Shown piece by piece: positions 22,174 through 34,900 of a stretch of DNA of 64,000 nt. This stretch comes from Gautieria morchelliformis. Lineage: Eukaryota; Basidiomycota; Agaricomycetes; Gomphales; Gomphaceae. Numbering within the stretch: the first letter of the stretch is position 1; each line of letters begins with the position of its first letter. The DNA lies in the NCBI GenBank assembly GCA_015179125.1, contig WHVA01000004.1:310001-374000 (forward strand), written 5' to 3'. A program made the translations under genes and the position numbers. Below the pieces are notes generated by a model. It worked only from the letters and a program-made list of their open reading frames with translations, did not search any database and was not told where the DNA came from.

Positions 22174-24220
22174 CCTATTTCTAAATCTGCTGGTCCAAAG
22201 GGACAGAAGGTGCCAGTGGAAGCAATAAGTCTTGCTGGGCTAGCCGCAGACAAAGAAGCATCCTCCAAGAAGTTCGGCAAGGCACCAGCTATGACGGAAA
22301 AGTATGGACAACGCCAGCAACAGGGTTTTAAATGGCTGAATGACTTAATGGCTGCGGAAGCCAGAACACAGCAGCCTCTGGGGTGTCCCAGTCAAGGGAG
22401 TTTGCAGGATGCAAGCACAATGTTTAGCCTTGAGGTTCTCACGCATGCGTTCGATAAAATACCTACGCAGGCATCTCCCTGGGTTCTGGCCCTCTTTATT
22501 GCCTCAAAGTGCTTTGGAGATAATGCCTGTGGCCCTGCCACTGCCTGGCAAATTTATTCAGCCTTCAAAATGATGTGGCACCACGCGTGGGTGTTTTGCT
22601 TCAATCAGATATTCCTTTTTGGGTAATACTAATGCCTCTGATATATACATAGTGACCCAAACGGGAAATACCAGGGGTGCTAGAGGTGGGATGAAGAACA
22701 GCATTGTGGCCAGGTAATCCCGCTCAATCGACTGAGGTGGATGACATACTCACAGTGGTGAAGAATAGAGATGGTGCTGAGGGGACACGCTTCCACTCCT
22801 GTGCGATGAAACTGGAATACATGGATCGGATCATGGAGTGGTCCAGTACGCAGTGTCCTTCTACAATACTATGGGAATTAGGTCGCCTCCACGGTGAAGA
22901 GTACCACCTCCGCTTGCCTAAAGCAACGAAGCACTATTTCATGCGTGCATTTGCAGCAAGTGGCTGGACTATCTGGACAAGGTGAGTATGCTTATTGTGT
23001 ATCCTGTATGCAATGCACTAATCTACTTTTAAGATTGAACTTGCAAAGCTCCAATACAAGCATATTATCGAAGATGCTTGGACGGATGATAGGTACAGGT
23101 TCCGGCACTTGGTTGTCATTCTGGAGCATCAGAAAGGTTGGCAAAACAAGCTAAGTAAAGAGATCTATCTACAGGGTTAGTGCCAGTGCAAATCTTGCAC
23201 TTTTAGCTAATTTATTTGGTTACAGGACATCGGTACAAAATACATTCACAGCGTGAGATGCCTTTGGTTGACATGGAATTTCACCTGCGTGAGTGGCTGG
23301 TATTCCTTCGCGCATTTGTATAGGGTCGTGACCTTGAAGACGGTGACTACATATTTCCATCTGTGAACACAAAGGGTCTCACACAGCCTGGCACGGCTAT
23401 CTCACATGACACCATTCAAAAGTGGCTGGATGAGTTTGTGACTGGTGCCGGTATCAAGCTCGGGTGTGCTCGGTTGACTACACACTGCTTCCGCCAGGGT
23501 GGTGCACAGTATCGTTTCATGCATGCGCCAGTAGGGAAACGATGGAGCCTGGCCACCATCTGCTGGTGGGGCGGATGGGCCGAGGACAAACACGTGAGCT
23601 TCATGCTTAAAACAAAAGGGGGAGCTTACTACAGCGGTTGACAGTGCGACACTCTTATCCATTACCTGCTAGATGAGTTATACTACTACAAAGATGGCCA
23701 TGGTGACGCCCTTCGGCCAATCTCCACAGAGGCGGACAAGTCCTTCTTAGGTGAACATACGGAGATCAGGCCGGCTACAAAACAGGAAATCCAAGCCATC
23801 ATTAGCACACAGCTTGAAAACGTAACAGCAAGGATAGTCAAGGCTTACCACTCGCACCCTCGGTTTGGACTGACGACCTTTGGAGCGCCTTCACAGCCTC
23901 GGTGCGGTGAACATAATCCTACTGCAGGGCCAGCTCCTTGTGCCATGGAGCCTACAAGTCTAACGCTCGTACCTACCTCCCAAACCGGCACCGATCCTCC
24001 GCGTGACCTTCACATCCCACCACTACCTAAAAGGGGGCCCATGAATGCCTGCTGGAAGCAAGCCGTGAGTGACTGGCAAGAGCGGGACCTTTCCCGAAGC
24101 CATTCCGTCGCCCTCAAGGACTGGCATCCGACCTGGTACAGCGGAGCGAACCGAGAGGCTTTCGGCGTGCAGTATGGGAAACGAAAGCTGATAGCACTCG
24201 AGTTTTTAGACAGGTGAGAG
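22174..24220 (+). pseudogene. Crypton-like tyrosine recombinase with introns
   Basis: A site-specific recombinase of the type carried by Crypton DNA transposons, common in Agaricomycetes. The N-terminal SAM-like part is at 22,170-22,590 (TEKYGQRQQQGFKWLNDLMA, FIASKCFGDNACGPATAWQI). Later exons read VDDILTVVKNRDGAEGTR, YFMRAFAASGWTIWTR, then (about 23,030-23,150) LQYKHIIEDAWTDDRYRF and LVVILEHQKGW. The catalytic C-terminus has TTHCFRQGGAQYRF (the HxxR motif), WWGGWAEDKH and, after a 49-nt intron from 23,594, the presumed nucleophile region YLLDELYYY. A 170-residue tail ends at about 24,219 with WYSGANREAFGVQYGKRKL. An in-frame TAG occurs near 23,320 (AFV-stop-GRDLEDGDY), so this copy is probably dead although nearly full length. 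No element termini were identified. Confidence 0.75.
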
Positions 24221-24462
24221 CACGCAGTTTCAGGGTCGCGCGTCCGGCGGGTTAACAAGCCCGAGGGGACGGTGCGCGTCGCCCCCCCTGCCTGCTTTGA
24301 CCGCGGGCGATCCTAGGTGCTGCTCAAGGTGCTGCTCAGTGCCGCAGTCAAATGGATCGAGGAGCGTGAGCGCGCGTGCACGTGACCGTAGCCGTCGCCC
24401 GGTAGCTCGGCGCGCTGCCGGGCGCGCGCCGCGTTTGGAACCCCGACGTAAATCTGGCGAGG

Positions 24463-27400
24463 TAAGTATATCGATCCTTGCAATTGCAATTACTGGACCG
24501 TGGGATGCTTCCTCAGGTCTACACCGACCAAAGACATCACGAATATCAGGGCCCCTCGAGACCAGTACGATATCCTCGCGCATGCACCGTCGGTGGAGGG
24601 ACATTTGCCACATCCGAAGATGGCTCGAGATGTGTTGTCGCTGGCAAGGACGGTTCGTTTCCAACGTCGTCATTCCGTGTGTATGTGGTGTTTGACATAC
24701 CCGATGCTATGACTTCGCTGTGTAGTACTTCGAATTCTATGCATAACTGACCCCATTCGCGCGCGGAAGTCGCCACCTCGACCCCACATTAGGCCGATTT
24801 CTAGCGGCAGCTCGACGGATGCCAGAGTATGCACTAATTCTGGCGGTGCGAGCATCGAAATTGGGACCAACGTGTGGACGGGTTCGGGGTTGAAGATTGA
24901 CAGTGCTCCGACCGATGTCATGTGGTAAGTATGGTGCGTGGGCGTGGGTTTCCTGCGTTACCCAGAAACTCACATTACATTAACACAACCAGAGACGAGG
25001 ATAAAGGAACACAAACGCGCAGTCAATAAGCTGGCTATCTCTCCATTCCTACCCTACCTCTTTGCGAGTGGCTCACAGGACAGGCACCTAACGCTTATGG
25101 GTAACGTTTACCCTCTGCCAAACTCTCAGTATTTATGACCTGCTTCGCGCTCTAGGACCTCCGGAGCCCGCCATCTTCCATTATAAAAGTGTACCATCCC
25201 ACGGGGATCCGCGCTCTAGCTCTATCTCCCGTTCCCTCAAATCCCATGACTGTCTGTACTGGTCTGGAGAGCGGTAATGTCGAGCGGTGGCTGGATTCAG
25301 TCGTACCATAGTCCACGTCGTGTTCATCATTGGAACTGCAGATGGGACCTCCGTAATCGAGCACTCCCCCTGGAACGAATCACGCTCGCGCACTCATCGT
25401 CCGTACTATCAACGGACTGGCAGCTACCCAGTATGAAAGAGACAGGCTTGGGGTGGCTCATAACTAGGGGGATGGATCGCCAAGTGAAGGTATTTGCTCA
25501 TGTGCTAATCACCACTGCGCAGTCTCAGTCTCACGCGTCGTTGCAGGTTTGGGACCTCTGCTTGCCGCCAGGGGCTTCCATTCCTGCAAATATGAACGAT
25601 CGCGACGCAATGCTACCGAATAAGAAGATATGCCCGAGTTCCTTCCGTACGCTTCACACGCCCTTCCCGGTGCGGAATGTGTGTTGGCGACCGGGCTACG
25701 ATTGCGAGGTTGCTGTGTGTATTTGAACTTATTCATCCGTCGTTTTCGGTTATGATTCAATGGCATACAGATCGTGTCTAACAACGAGTCTGAGAGCGAG
25801 ACGGTCGAGATTTGGGACATACGTCGCGCGTGGATCGGTAAGTGGGCTCTGGATGACGCGGAGGGCGGCATCACCGGTGCGCGGTGAAAATATTGAGTTG
25901 TGTTCGTGTGCAGACTTGCAAGGCAGACATCGCCTTTGCCGGCTCGCACAAACTGTGGGCGCAACACGTCAACGGCACGTTTGCACAGCACGACCCCCGG
26001 GAAAGCTTCAGACCTCTCTACGCAATTCCAAGAGTGGCCATGTCCTGGACTGCGTACGACAGTCTCGCTTTTGTCGCGAACAACTACCCAGTCGTCGAAC
26101 GGCCGTATGATGATGTGTAATCTTATATATATCACCTGCGTACGCTGTGTTATGTTTATGTCTACTCTTATTAGCAACCCATACGGTGTGGACGCGCTGG
26201 AAGAGCTATGCCTCCGCCCCAAAGCAACGAGTGATCCTGTTTATGTGCCCTATCAACAAACCCTTGGCGTCGAAGACATTCCTCTTTTTGACCACTCGGC
26301 CTTGGAACGCCTGGCAAAATCGTATGTCTTCGATGGAGACAGACTGAGGGTATGCGAGATTAACGCGGAGGTATGTAGGTCCTTATGTTTCACACTCTTC
26401 ACGGGGTTTGACGAGTTTACAGCGAGCAAGGGAGGCTGGACAGTTCCATGCTGCTCAGACGTGGCTGCTCCTCCTGTCCCAGCTTGTGGACTTGGAAGAT
26501 ACGTCACCGACTTCTGAATACTCCTTGAAGCCGTCGTCGCATATCGAGGCGCCGAGCCAGCTATCTCCCAAATCTGTGTCAGCCCTCCGTGGCCGCGACT
26601 TTTTCAATGGCCATATCGCCCCCGCTACAGTAACATCGGGGAGTACACGCATTGACACGCATACCATAGAAACAAGCCCGTTATCGTACCGCACTAGAGC
26701 TGATCAGACGACAAAAAGCACGCCTTCCTCCTCGTCGCCATCCCCCCGCTCGAAACCAAGTCCGATTTCCTTCCGTCTACCACTTCCTTTCTACCCGAAT
26801 TCCACGCACGATGCATCTATGTCATCCTCCACCAAGTTGAGCACGGTATCGCGCCGCGCCTCCGCCGCTCTTCCCGTCCTTCCTCCTACACACCGCCTCG
26901 CCATGCGTCGGGCCTCGATATCGACCCCCAGCACCGGTGGAGATCTGTCTGTCAATGAACAACCTGTGGCCTTTCAGCATGCCCATGTTGGCGAAGGCGC
27001 TCTGGACGACTCAGCGACGAGCAGTGGAGCTGAGGGTCAGCACCCGCGCAGACCAGTCTCACCCACGATATGGCAGGCTCACAGGGAGGACCGTAGGCCT
27101 CGTCATCCGCCGTTGCCAAACTACCCTGTGATCCAGCGCCGCCTTGCGGTCTCTTGTTGAAGGTTCCTGCGCCGCGTGAAGATTCTCCCGATGACCGTGA
27201 CGAAGAAGGCAGTGTCAGCGGCTATGACACCGATACGTCGACGAGTCTCGCTCGCCGCCGTCCCCGGCCTCGCCCTCTTCATCTGAATCTGCCGCGCGCA
27301 TCTCCCATTCTAAACTCTCACAAGCGTCGAATCAGAAACATGAACAGCCCGGTCAGGTGCCAGTGCCAGTGTTATCTGGACTCAGTGTTCAATGTCATCA

Positions 27401-28146
27401 AGCTCCTTCTGGCCTGGGAAGACTCAATCCCCAGCCCCAGAAATCATCAATGGTCATCGTGGGACAAGCATGGCCTATTCCCAGCGATCTCTTACCACGC
27501 AGAAATCACAGAATAGTATGCGAACCGTCACCGTAGCGCCTTCTAATACGGCGTCAGCCTATGCGCCATCCATAGACCGAGTCTCGTTACCAGATCCTGC
27601 AGCTGACGGTCGCATGGCCGTTGCCGAAGAGATAGATGTCCACACGCCGGCCGTCTCCTCATCATCACCGCGCTGTGTCTGCCACAGTACCCGCGCTTGG
27701 TCTATCGAATATGGATGACACGAGAAATATGCAGCCGAGCAGCCTCGTGCTAAGCATTACTTACCCTACCAGGCTGAGCGAGGAGCAGACGCAGCTGATC
27801 GTGGGGGATGAAGGGCATTTACGGCAGATTGGCTGGACGGCGCTGCGAGACTCCTCTCCTCGCCCTTGCTGCCGACACTGTCTTCGAGCAGGCCAAAGCG
27901 CGCCCCCAGGAACCATCGCCCACGCTGGCAATCCCCTCGCCCACGACGCCACATGAGGGGGACCCCTTCCTCGCCCTCATGACGCTCTCAAACGCGCTGT
28001 ACACGCACGCGTGCGTCCCCCCGCTCCTGCGCTTCCCCGTGTGCGTGGTGGCGGTGCGCTGTAGGATGGGCGAAGGTGAGCCGGTGATTGAACTTGTGCC
28101 GAACAAGCTGCGCATGGCGGGTTCTTGTCCGTGGTGCGTAGTCTGA
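24463..28146 (+). pseudogene. Rtc1/WDR24-like WD40 gene, left-arm copy
   Basis: The gene matches the WD40 part of Rtc1/WDR24, a subunit of the vacuolar SEA complex (GATOR2) in TORC1 nutrient signalling. Exons read GGTFATSEDGSRCVVAGKDG (about 24,590), NVWTGSGLKIDSAPTDVMW, EHKRAVNKLAISPFLPYLFA with SGSQDRHLTLM, DLRSPPSSIIKVYHPTGIRA, CTGLESGNVERW, VWDLCLPPGAS, TLHTPFPVRNVCWRP, EIWDIRRAW and HKLWAQHVNGTFAQHDPRE, then the post-propeller helix KSYVFDGDRLRVCEINAE and REAGQFHAAQTWLLL. Ser/Pro-rich linker follows to 27.7 kb, then LRQIGWTALRD. No C-terminal RING is recognisable. Compared with the right-arm copy, the exon encoding NKIVTSAMNGEIIYWDVNKS is deleted at about 24,926, and later frames shift, so this copy is not functional. 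Confidence 0.75.
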
Positions 28147-29848
28147 GCACAGGGAGCACGAGCGGGGGCGCACGGTTGGTGCACAGATGTCACCCTTCGC
28201 ATAGAATATTTTCAGCATTCAGAACATACTAACACTTGGTTTTTCCAATTACAACGGCGCTAGCCATTATTTGCACACTACATTACAGCCTGCCGAGTCA
28301 CTCATCCATCTTTTCTCCTCGCATCATCTCCTCGTCGCTTCCTTCGGGCTCGCTTCTCCTTGCCCATTTATTTCTTCCAGGTACAGTACCTCAGTAAGTG
28401 TTGTGTTGGGGGGGATGTGGGTGAGATAGAGTGTAAATACACCGAAGAACGAAGTCTGTCTTGTGCTTGAGCAGTTTCATAGTGAACTCAAAGTACTAAT
28501 TGCAATCTCACCATAGTCCCATTTCCACATCAGAATCAGCATGCGACTGATGAGCTGAAGACCGGTCGGCGGCCATGCAAGCATGCAAACCCGGCCTCGG
28601 CACCAGGTCGGGTTGCCATCAGAAAAATCTCGCAAATATCATAAAGGATTGTACTGATATTATAATATATGTCATCGCAATAAGTGCTGAAATGGCATAC
28701 CTGACATTGTGACGATGGTATACCCAAAGGTTATGTCCTTGTCACTGGGTACCATGGAGATACCATGTGGCCGTGGTACAACCATCCGCTCCCATGGGCT
28801 GCAACGATGATGTGTTGCAGCCACGATTATCACATCTGGTATTAGTTGACCAGGGAATCACAAGCCACCTGACATTTAGATAACTAAGACTGCACACCGC
28901 CTGACACCAAGATACCATCTGTAGCTCATAAACGGGCAATGGAAGATATATAAGATGCAGTAGCAGCTGTTACAAAATAGTACTGGGCCCTCATGGCCTA
29001 CTCAGAGGCCTCCAATTGCACCAGCATCTGCCCATACAGTGTCTCCTTCGGTTCAACATATTCATGTGCGGTGACAACGAGTCGTTCATATTGTTGCTTG
29101 TTGGCGCGAATCCTAGAATATGTCAGTATCAACAGAGCCCAGAGGAAGATGGGGACGGCTTACTGAGAATCAGCTTCAAAGAGACCATCATGAAGATAGT
29201 CTCAAATCAACGCCAAATTGCTATTTCCGAAATGACACGCCGGCCGGGAAAGAGGGTCATGTTTCCTATCATGAAGGCAACGAACGGTTAATGGATACCG
29301 ATTACATATTAAAGGGATGCAAACGGCTTCTTCTTATTGGCCGGGCAGTTGAGTGTAAACAGGGGGTCTGTGAGCAAGGTGGTCACCACGCTTGATGCGG
29401 CCGCAGCCCCACTCCCACCCCTCCATCCACATGGTCCTCATACGGATTATCCTCTATCTGCGCTGCGGCTTAAGGTACGGCAGCGCAGGTCTCTCCCTTA
29501 TCTCATACATGGCTGATGCAGCGATAGCACCCGTCCCAGTGCTGCTCGTACTATCCCCCGAAGCGGTCCGGTGCAGCACATGTTGCGACACGGCCGTGCT
29601 CTTGGCCAAATTCCACCCGTACGCGGAGTCGGCGCGGTTCGGAAGGTCATTCTCGTCATCCCTGTGAGTAGGTGTCGGCGACGCAAGAATTAAAACTAAA
29701 AATCAAAAAGAATGGGGCAGACGGCGAAAATAATAGAACATAAAGGTCCACACTCCTCCTCCACGGAATGCGCACACGAAAGGGGTTGCGCCGTACAGCA
29801 AGTGGGGACCGGCGCACGGAACGACGGAAGCAGCAGAAAAGGACATCA
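24463..29848 (+). repeat. Left arm of large inverted duplication, outer part
   Basis: Matches the reverse complement of 47,618 down to about 42,960, covering the Rtc1 copy and its 3' flank. Identity by eye is about 94% in a conserved exon and about 84% across an intron-rich stretch. A segment at 28,618-29,333 has no counterpart in the right arm. The arm is cut at 29,848 by the LINE and resumes at 36,418. Confidence 0.85.
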
Positions 29849-29860
29849 ATGGAAGCATCC
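28200..29860. other. Left-arm 3' flank with a 715-bp arm-specific segment
   Basis: 28,200-28,617 and 29,334-29,848 are shared with the right arm (about 43,870-43,510 and 43,500-42,950). Between them, 28,618-29,333 is AT-richer and found only here: either an insertion in this arm or a deletion in the other. No transposase, clear TIR or target duplication seen. The frame at 29,392-29,667 (YGSAGLSLISYMADAA...) is kept similar in both arms but resembles no family I know. Confidence 0.5.
29849..29860 (+). repeat. LINE target-site duplication, left
   Basis: ATGGAAGCATCC; pairs with 36,418-36,429. Confidence 0.93.
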
Positions 29861-30021
29861 GGAACTCCTTTTGCACTCCGACCACCACCATCGCCTGGGC
29901 GCACTTTCAGTTCTTCCCCTATTTTACTTTACTTCTCCTCTCCATACACACACCACTGCATCTACCTACGTACATACACACTCTGAGCGCCCTGCACACG
30001 CCTGCCACGAAATCCGGCCTC

Positions 30022-31938
30022 ATGTCGAACGACACGTCGGCTAGCGGGGCAAAAGGCAGGAACACGCCTACACAGCGCCCAGTCACGACACCGTCCATGG
30101 CACAGGCCAGGCTCGACGCACAGGGAAGAATCCAGCCTAGGGCAGCTGCGGGCCCTGCACGAGAGAAGCAGACAGAACCGACGAAAAGAAGCGAGAACGC
30201 GGCTGAGAAAAAGGCACAGGCGACCCGGGTGACCACCAGAGGGGCGGCGCCGGACCAGGAGGCACTCACAGGGGAGGAGATAAGGGTCTTACCGGGGCAG
30301 GAGATAGTGGATGGCGAAGCAGGTAAGCTCTACTTGGAACGTACCTTGCTGACGGTACCCGGCGCGCCCTGGACAGTCGGCGCGCTGTCCACCGCCATAT
30401 TACAGGTGACCCAGTATAAGGGACTACCGCGCCAAGCGATAAACGCGATGAGGTCCATCGCGTTCGTACTGGAGGAGGTGGAGGATGATGCCAGATATGA
30501 GAAGATCGTGAGCCAGGTCAAGGAGGGTCTCGCCGCGGAAGGAAACGTGCTATCAGCCAAGATTGCAGAGGCAACAGCTCTGATAGATAAAGCCACCGCT
30601 GCGGCTGAGACCTCGGCAAGACTCTCTCACCAAGTTACCGAGGACGCGGCCGCGGCGGTCCAGACGATCCAGTCGGTGTCAAATACGGTCGCTACCTCGG
30701 CGACCCAACTCAACGAGACGTCGACTACGTATAGAGACGCCGTATTGAAAGCAGCAGCGACACCGACATCGCAACACACACTGCCCGGCACCGTCACGCT
30801 TGATGCCAGAGTCCGGGCAAGGGAGGGCATCAAGCAAAGACAAGTGCTGGTGGATGCCACGAGCGCAGGAGAGCGCATCCTTGCTGACCTCGACGACATC
30901 GGGCTGGCCTTAAAAGCCAACGAGACCATAAGCGACCTGGACCCAGGGGGGGAAAGGCTGGTTGTCAGCGCGAGGCGGTTGGTCAACGGCGGGGTGCTGT
31001 ACGAGCTCAACACGGAGGAGGCGGCGAGGTGGCTCAACGAGGCGGGGAATAGGACCCGATTCACAGAGGCCCTAGCGCCCGACGCGAGGATGAAAACGAG
31101 GTCATTCCCGCTCGTGATCCAGTTCATACCACTGCACTTTGAGCCGGAAAGGGAGGGAGACCTGCGGGGCATAGAGGTGGTCAACAGGCTCCCGAGGGAT
31201 GCGATCAACAAAGCCAGGTGGATCAAGCCAAAGCAGCGTAGGGCAGCTAGCCAAACCTGCGGCCACGCCATCATCACGTTCGCCACGCCGGAAGCGGCCA
31301 ACAAAGCAATCACTGACGGACTTATAGTCTGTCAGAAGAGGGTTTACGCGGAAAAGTGCAGGAAAGAGCCCACCAGGTGCCTCAAATGTCAGGGGTGGAA
31401 TCACCTGTCATACGCGTGCCCACAGGAACACGACACCTGCGGCACCTGCGGGGGGAGGCACAAGACGTCCACTTGCGATCAGACCGGACGGCGGTGCGTT
31501 TCCTGCGGGACAGACAGCCATGCTAGCTGGTCCAGGGCTTGCCCGGTCTTCCTGAGCAAATGCGCGGAACTCGACTCTAGGTTGATTGAGAACCTAATGC
31601 CGTATTTCCCTACTGAAGAAGTGTGGACCCACGTCTCACAGCCCTCCAAAGCGTTGGCCCTTTTGCCCCCGCAGGCAGGGCAACAGGCCGCGCCACAGCA
31701 CAATGGGGGTTGGGAGACGGTCGCGAGACACACGGGCCGGCTCAGGCAAACGATACTCCCTTACGAACGGCGAGCTCCGGGGCCGGCAGCGGATAATCAC
31801 CTGCGAGCGAGTCCCTCACAGCCTGTGCGGCAGCATGGGAGCCCAACCACCTCTTCCAACAGCATCGCCCTGGGCCCCACCAATAGGTGGGGAGACACAG
31901 AAGGACACAACGGGCCGCCCTCCTCTGCCCTCCACTGA
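30022..31938 (+). CDS. LINE ORF1 protein with three zinc knuckles
   Basis: Open for 638 residues from the first ATG after the 5' UTR. The N-terminal 100 residues are basic and low-complexity; residues about 150-260 are Ala/Thr-rich and predicted helical or coiled (KATAAAETSARLSHQ, VQTIQSVSNTVATS). The C-terminal third carries three Cys/His knuckles in a row at about 450-510: CLKCQGWNHLSYAC, CGTCGGRHKTSTC and CVSCGTDSHASWSRAC. ORF1 proteins of this group bind element RNA in the ribonucleoprotein particle. The stop TGA (31,936-31,938) overlaps the ORF2 start as TGATG. No break was seen. Confidence 0.9.
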   Translation: MSNDTSASGAKGRNTPTQRPVTTPSMAQARLDAQGRIQPRAAAGPAREKQTEPTKRSENAAEKKAQATRVTTRGAAPDQEALTGEEIRVLPGQEIVDGEAGKLYLERTLLTVPGAPWTVGALSTAILQVTQYKGLPRQAINAMRSIAFVLEEVEDDARYEKIVSQVKEGLAAEGNVLSAKIAEATALIDKATAAAETSARLSHQVTEDAAAAVQTIQSVSNTVATSATQLNETSTTYRDAVLKAAATPTSQHTLPGTVTLDARVRAREGIKQRQVLVDATSAGERILADLDDIGLALKANETISDLDPGGERLVVSARRLVNGGVLYELNTEEAARWLNEAGNRTRFTEALAPDARMKTRSFPLVIQFIPLHFEPEREGDLRGIEVVNRLPRDAINKARWIKPKQRRAASQTCGHAIITFATPEAANKAITDGLIVCQKRVYAEKCRKEPTRCLKCQGWNHLSYACPQEHDTCGTCGGRHKTSTCDQTGRRCVSCGTDSHASWSRACPVFLSKCAELDSRLIENLMPYFPTEEVWTHVSQPSKALALLPPQAGQQAAPQHNGGWETVARHTGRLRQTILPYERRAPGPAADNHLRASPSQPVRQHGSPTTSSNSIALGPTNRWGDTEGHNGPPSSALH

Positions 31939-34900
31939 TGAACTATACGACGGGACCAACACCAACGAGGCTGAGGATCTATCAACAAAACCTGAACAAA
32001 TCTGACAAGGCCCAGTTCGACCTCGTCAATTCGGCCGTCCACAAGGAGTGGGATGTAATATTGCTTCAAGAGCCGTACATTGATGCGCTAGGAAACACCA
32101 AAGCGAATCACAACTGGCGCGTTCTTTATCCTTCCTCTCACCTAACTAACGATACCCCGAAGCGCTCGGTGATATTGGTAAACACGTCTCTAGATACTAA
32201 CAGGTGGTCACAGATATCGGTCAAAGGGACAAATGACGTCACGGCGATGCAGCTCAGACACCAACGGGGCAAGGTCACGATCTTCAACATCTACAACGAC
32301 TGTGACCACTCGGCGTCGCTGCGGATCGTCGACGACTACGTCAGCAAGGAGCGGCACAACATAATACAGAACGAGGCGGACTCGATGGTGTGGTGCGGGG
32401 ACTTCAATCGGCACCACCCCATGTGGGACGAGGAAAGGAACCATCACTTATTCACGGCTGAAGCGTCCAGGATGGCTGAGGAGTTAATTTCTATGGTGGC
32501 TGACTACAATATGGTGATGGCCCTCCCCAAACGCCTCCCAACCCTGCAGTCCATGTCCACCAAGAACTGGACAAGGGTTGACAATGTCTTTTGCACGGAC
32601 AACATTGTCGACTCCATCATCAGCTGCGACACCTCTCCCAGCAGGAGGGGGCCAGGCACCGACCACGTCCCTGTCCTCACAACCCTCGACATTGACGTAG
32701 AGATCAAGGGCCCGGAGCCCTTCCGCAACTTTAGAATGGTGGACTGGGGCGAATTCCGGGAGCAGCTGGCGGAGCAGCTAGAGGGAGTGCCGGATGCGAA
32801 AGAGCTGGAGAGCATAAGTGAGTACAACGAAATGGTCACCGCGCTGACGATCGCCATCCAGGACACCATCGCCATAGTGGTCCCGCTGTCGAAGCCAGTG
32901 CCGCACTCCCACAGGTGGTGGAGCAAGGAACTGACAGATCTCAAGAAGTCCAAGAACAGGCTAAACCACCTCTCCTACATCCACCGCGCAGTTGCCGACC
33001 ACCCGTCCCATGAAGAGCACAGGGAAATCACAGAGAGATATGGTAAGGCGATCAGCAAGGCTAAATCACAGCATTGGGCCGAATACCTGGAGGACCTCAA
33101 TGACGGGATGCTATGGACGGCGAACAAATACTTGGTCAACCCGGCTACGGACGGGGGCAGATCAAGGATCCCAACCCTGCAGGTGACCGGAGTCGACGGC
33201 ACTGCTAATGCGGCGGAAACCAATGAGGATAAGAGCGCAGCCCTCGCGGCAGCGTTCTTCCCGCCCAAGCCGTCTGAATCCCAAGTCCCGCCAAACCACC
33301 GGTACCCGAAACGCGTCACCCACAACTTCCAAATCCACGAGACGCAGCTGAGGCGACACCTGAACAAGCTAAAGCCCCATAAGGCGCCGGGCGACGACGG
33401 GATCCCGAACGTGGTCCTGAAGGAGTCCGCTGACCTGATCGCTGAGTATCTCCTGTGTATCTTCCGCGCGACATTCGCTCTGAACACGTACAGTGACAAT
33501 TGGAAGACCTGGATTACAGTCGTACTTCGGAAGCCAGGCAAAGCGAATTATGAGGTCCCAAAGTCCTACCGTCCAATCGCCCTGCTCAACACGATCGGGA
33601 AGCTCCTCACGGCGATAGTCGCCGAGGATATCGTGTACCTGACGGAAAAGCACGGCCTGCTCCCGAACGCTCACTTCGGCGGGAGACCTGGGAGGACGAC
33701 TACCGACTCTCTACATCTGGTGGTTAACAAAGTAAAAGGGGCATGGAGGAGAAAAAAGGTGGCAGTTATGCTCTTTTTGGACATCGAGGGAGCATTCCCG
33801 AACACTGTTACTGACCGTCTACTCCACAACATGAGGAAACGAAGGGTGCCCGAGACATACGTGGCGTTCGTGGAGCGGATGCTAGCGGGCAGGCGCACCA
33901 GGCTGAAGTTCGACGACTACTTATCAGACTGGGTGCCCATAGACAACGGGATAGGCCAAGGTGACCCCCTGTCTATGATACTCTACCTGTACTACAACGC
34001 GGACCTGGTAGAAGTGGCTACAGGGAAGGGGCGAGCGGCGGTGGCGTATGTGGACGACGCCAACCTGTATGCGGAAGGCGACACGTATGAGGAGGCATAT
34101 GAGGGCATTAGGGACATGCTCCTCAAGGAGGGCGGGGCAAGGGAGTGGACGCGCACTCACCAGTCCCGGTTCTAGAAAAACAAGTTCGCCATTATAGGCT
34201 TCTCATGTCGCAGAGTCCCCGACCCTGCACGACCATGCAAGACCCTGCGGGAGCCAAGGCCGAGCTTCATCTATGAGGACGTGACCATACAACCATCGTC
34301 GGCCCACAAGTTTCTGGGCGTGCTACTGGACGAGGAGCTGAGGTGGAACGAGCAGGCGGAGAAGGCGACAGCGAAGGCGGTAAAGTGGACTCTATTGGCA
34401 CGCAGGCTAACTAAACCATCTACAGGAGTCCGCGCAACCTACATGAGACAGCTCTACTGCGCAGTAGCCATCCCGAAGTTTACCTATGCCGCGGACGTGT
34501 GGTTCACGCCGATACAAAGGACGGAGGGACGAAAGAGGGCGACGGGATCGGTAAGGGTGGTGCGTAAGCTGACGTCGGTGCAGCGCCTCGCCACCATAGC
34601 GATCACTGGAGCGATGAGTACAACCGCCAACGACGTCCTAGAAGCGCACGCCAACGTGATCCCGATAGAGCTGCTCCTTCTCAGTGTGTGCTATAGGGCG
34701 ATCAGTCGAATGGCGACCCTCCCGAGGGCACACCCCCTACACCAGCCTCTCCGTACCTGCGCCCGTCGACTGGTTAAGAAGCACCCATCCCCGCTCCATG
34801 TGCTGACTCACATGTTCGACATCACCCCCGGAACATACGAGGAGATCCGACCCTTCGTGCACGCGCCGGACGCACCACAGCAATACACGACTGGGATAGC

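Noticed and set aside
12832-22178. Target duplications around the 400-bp repeats
   Set aside because: The five bases on each side (CACTG/CGCGC and CGCCA/CCTAT) do not match within or between copies.
27720-28146. RING finger at the end of the left Rtc1-like copy
   Set aside because: A few Cys residues occur, but no Cys/His spacing of a RING or WDR24-type finger could be read in any frame.
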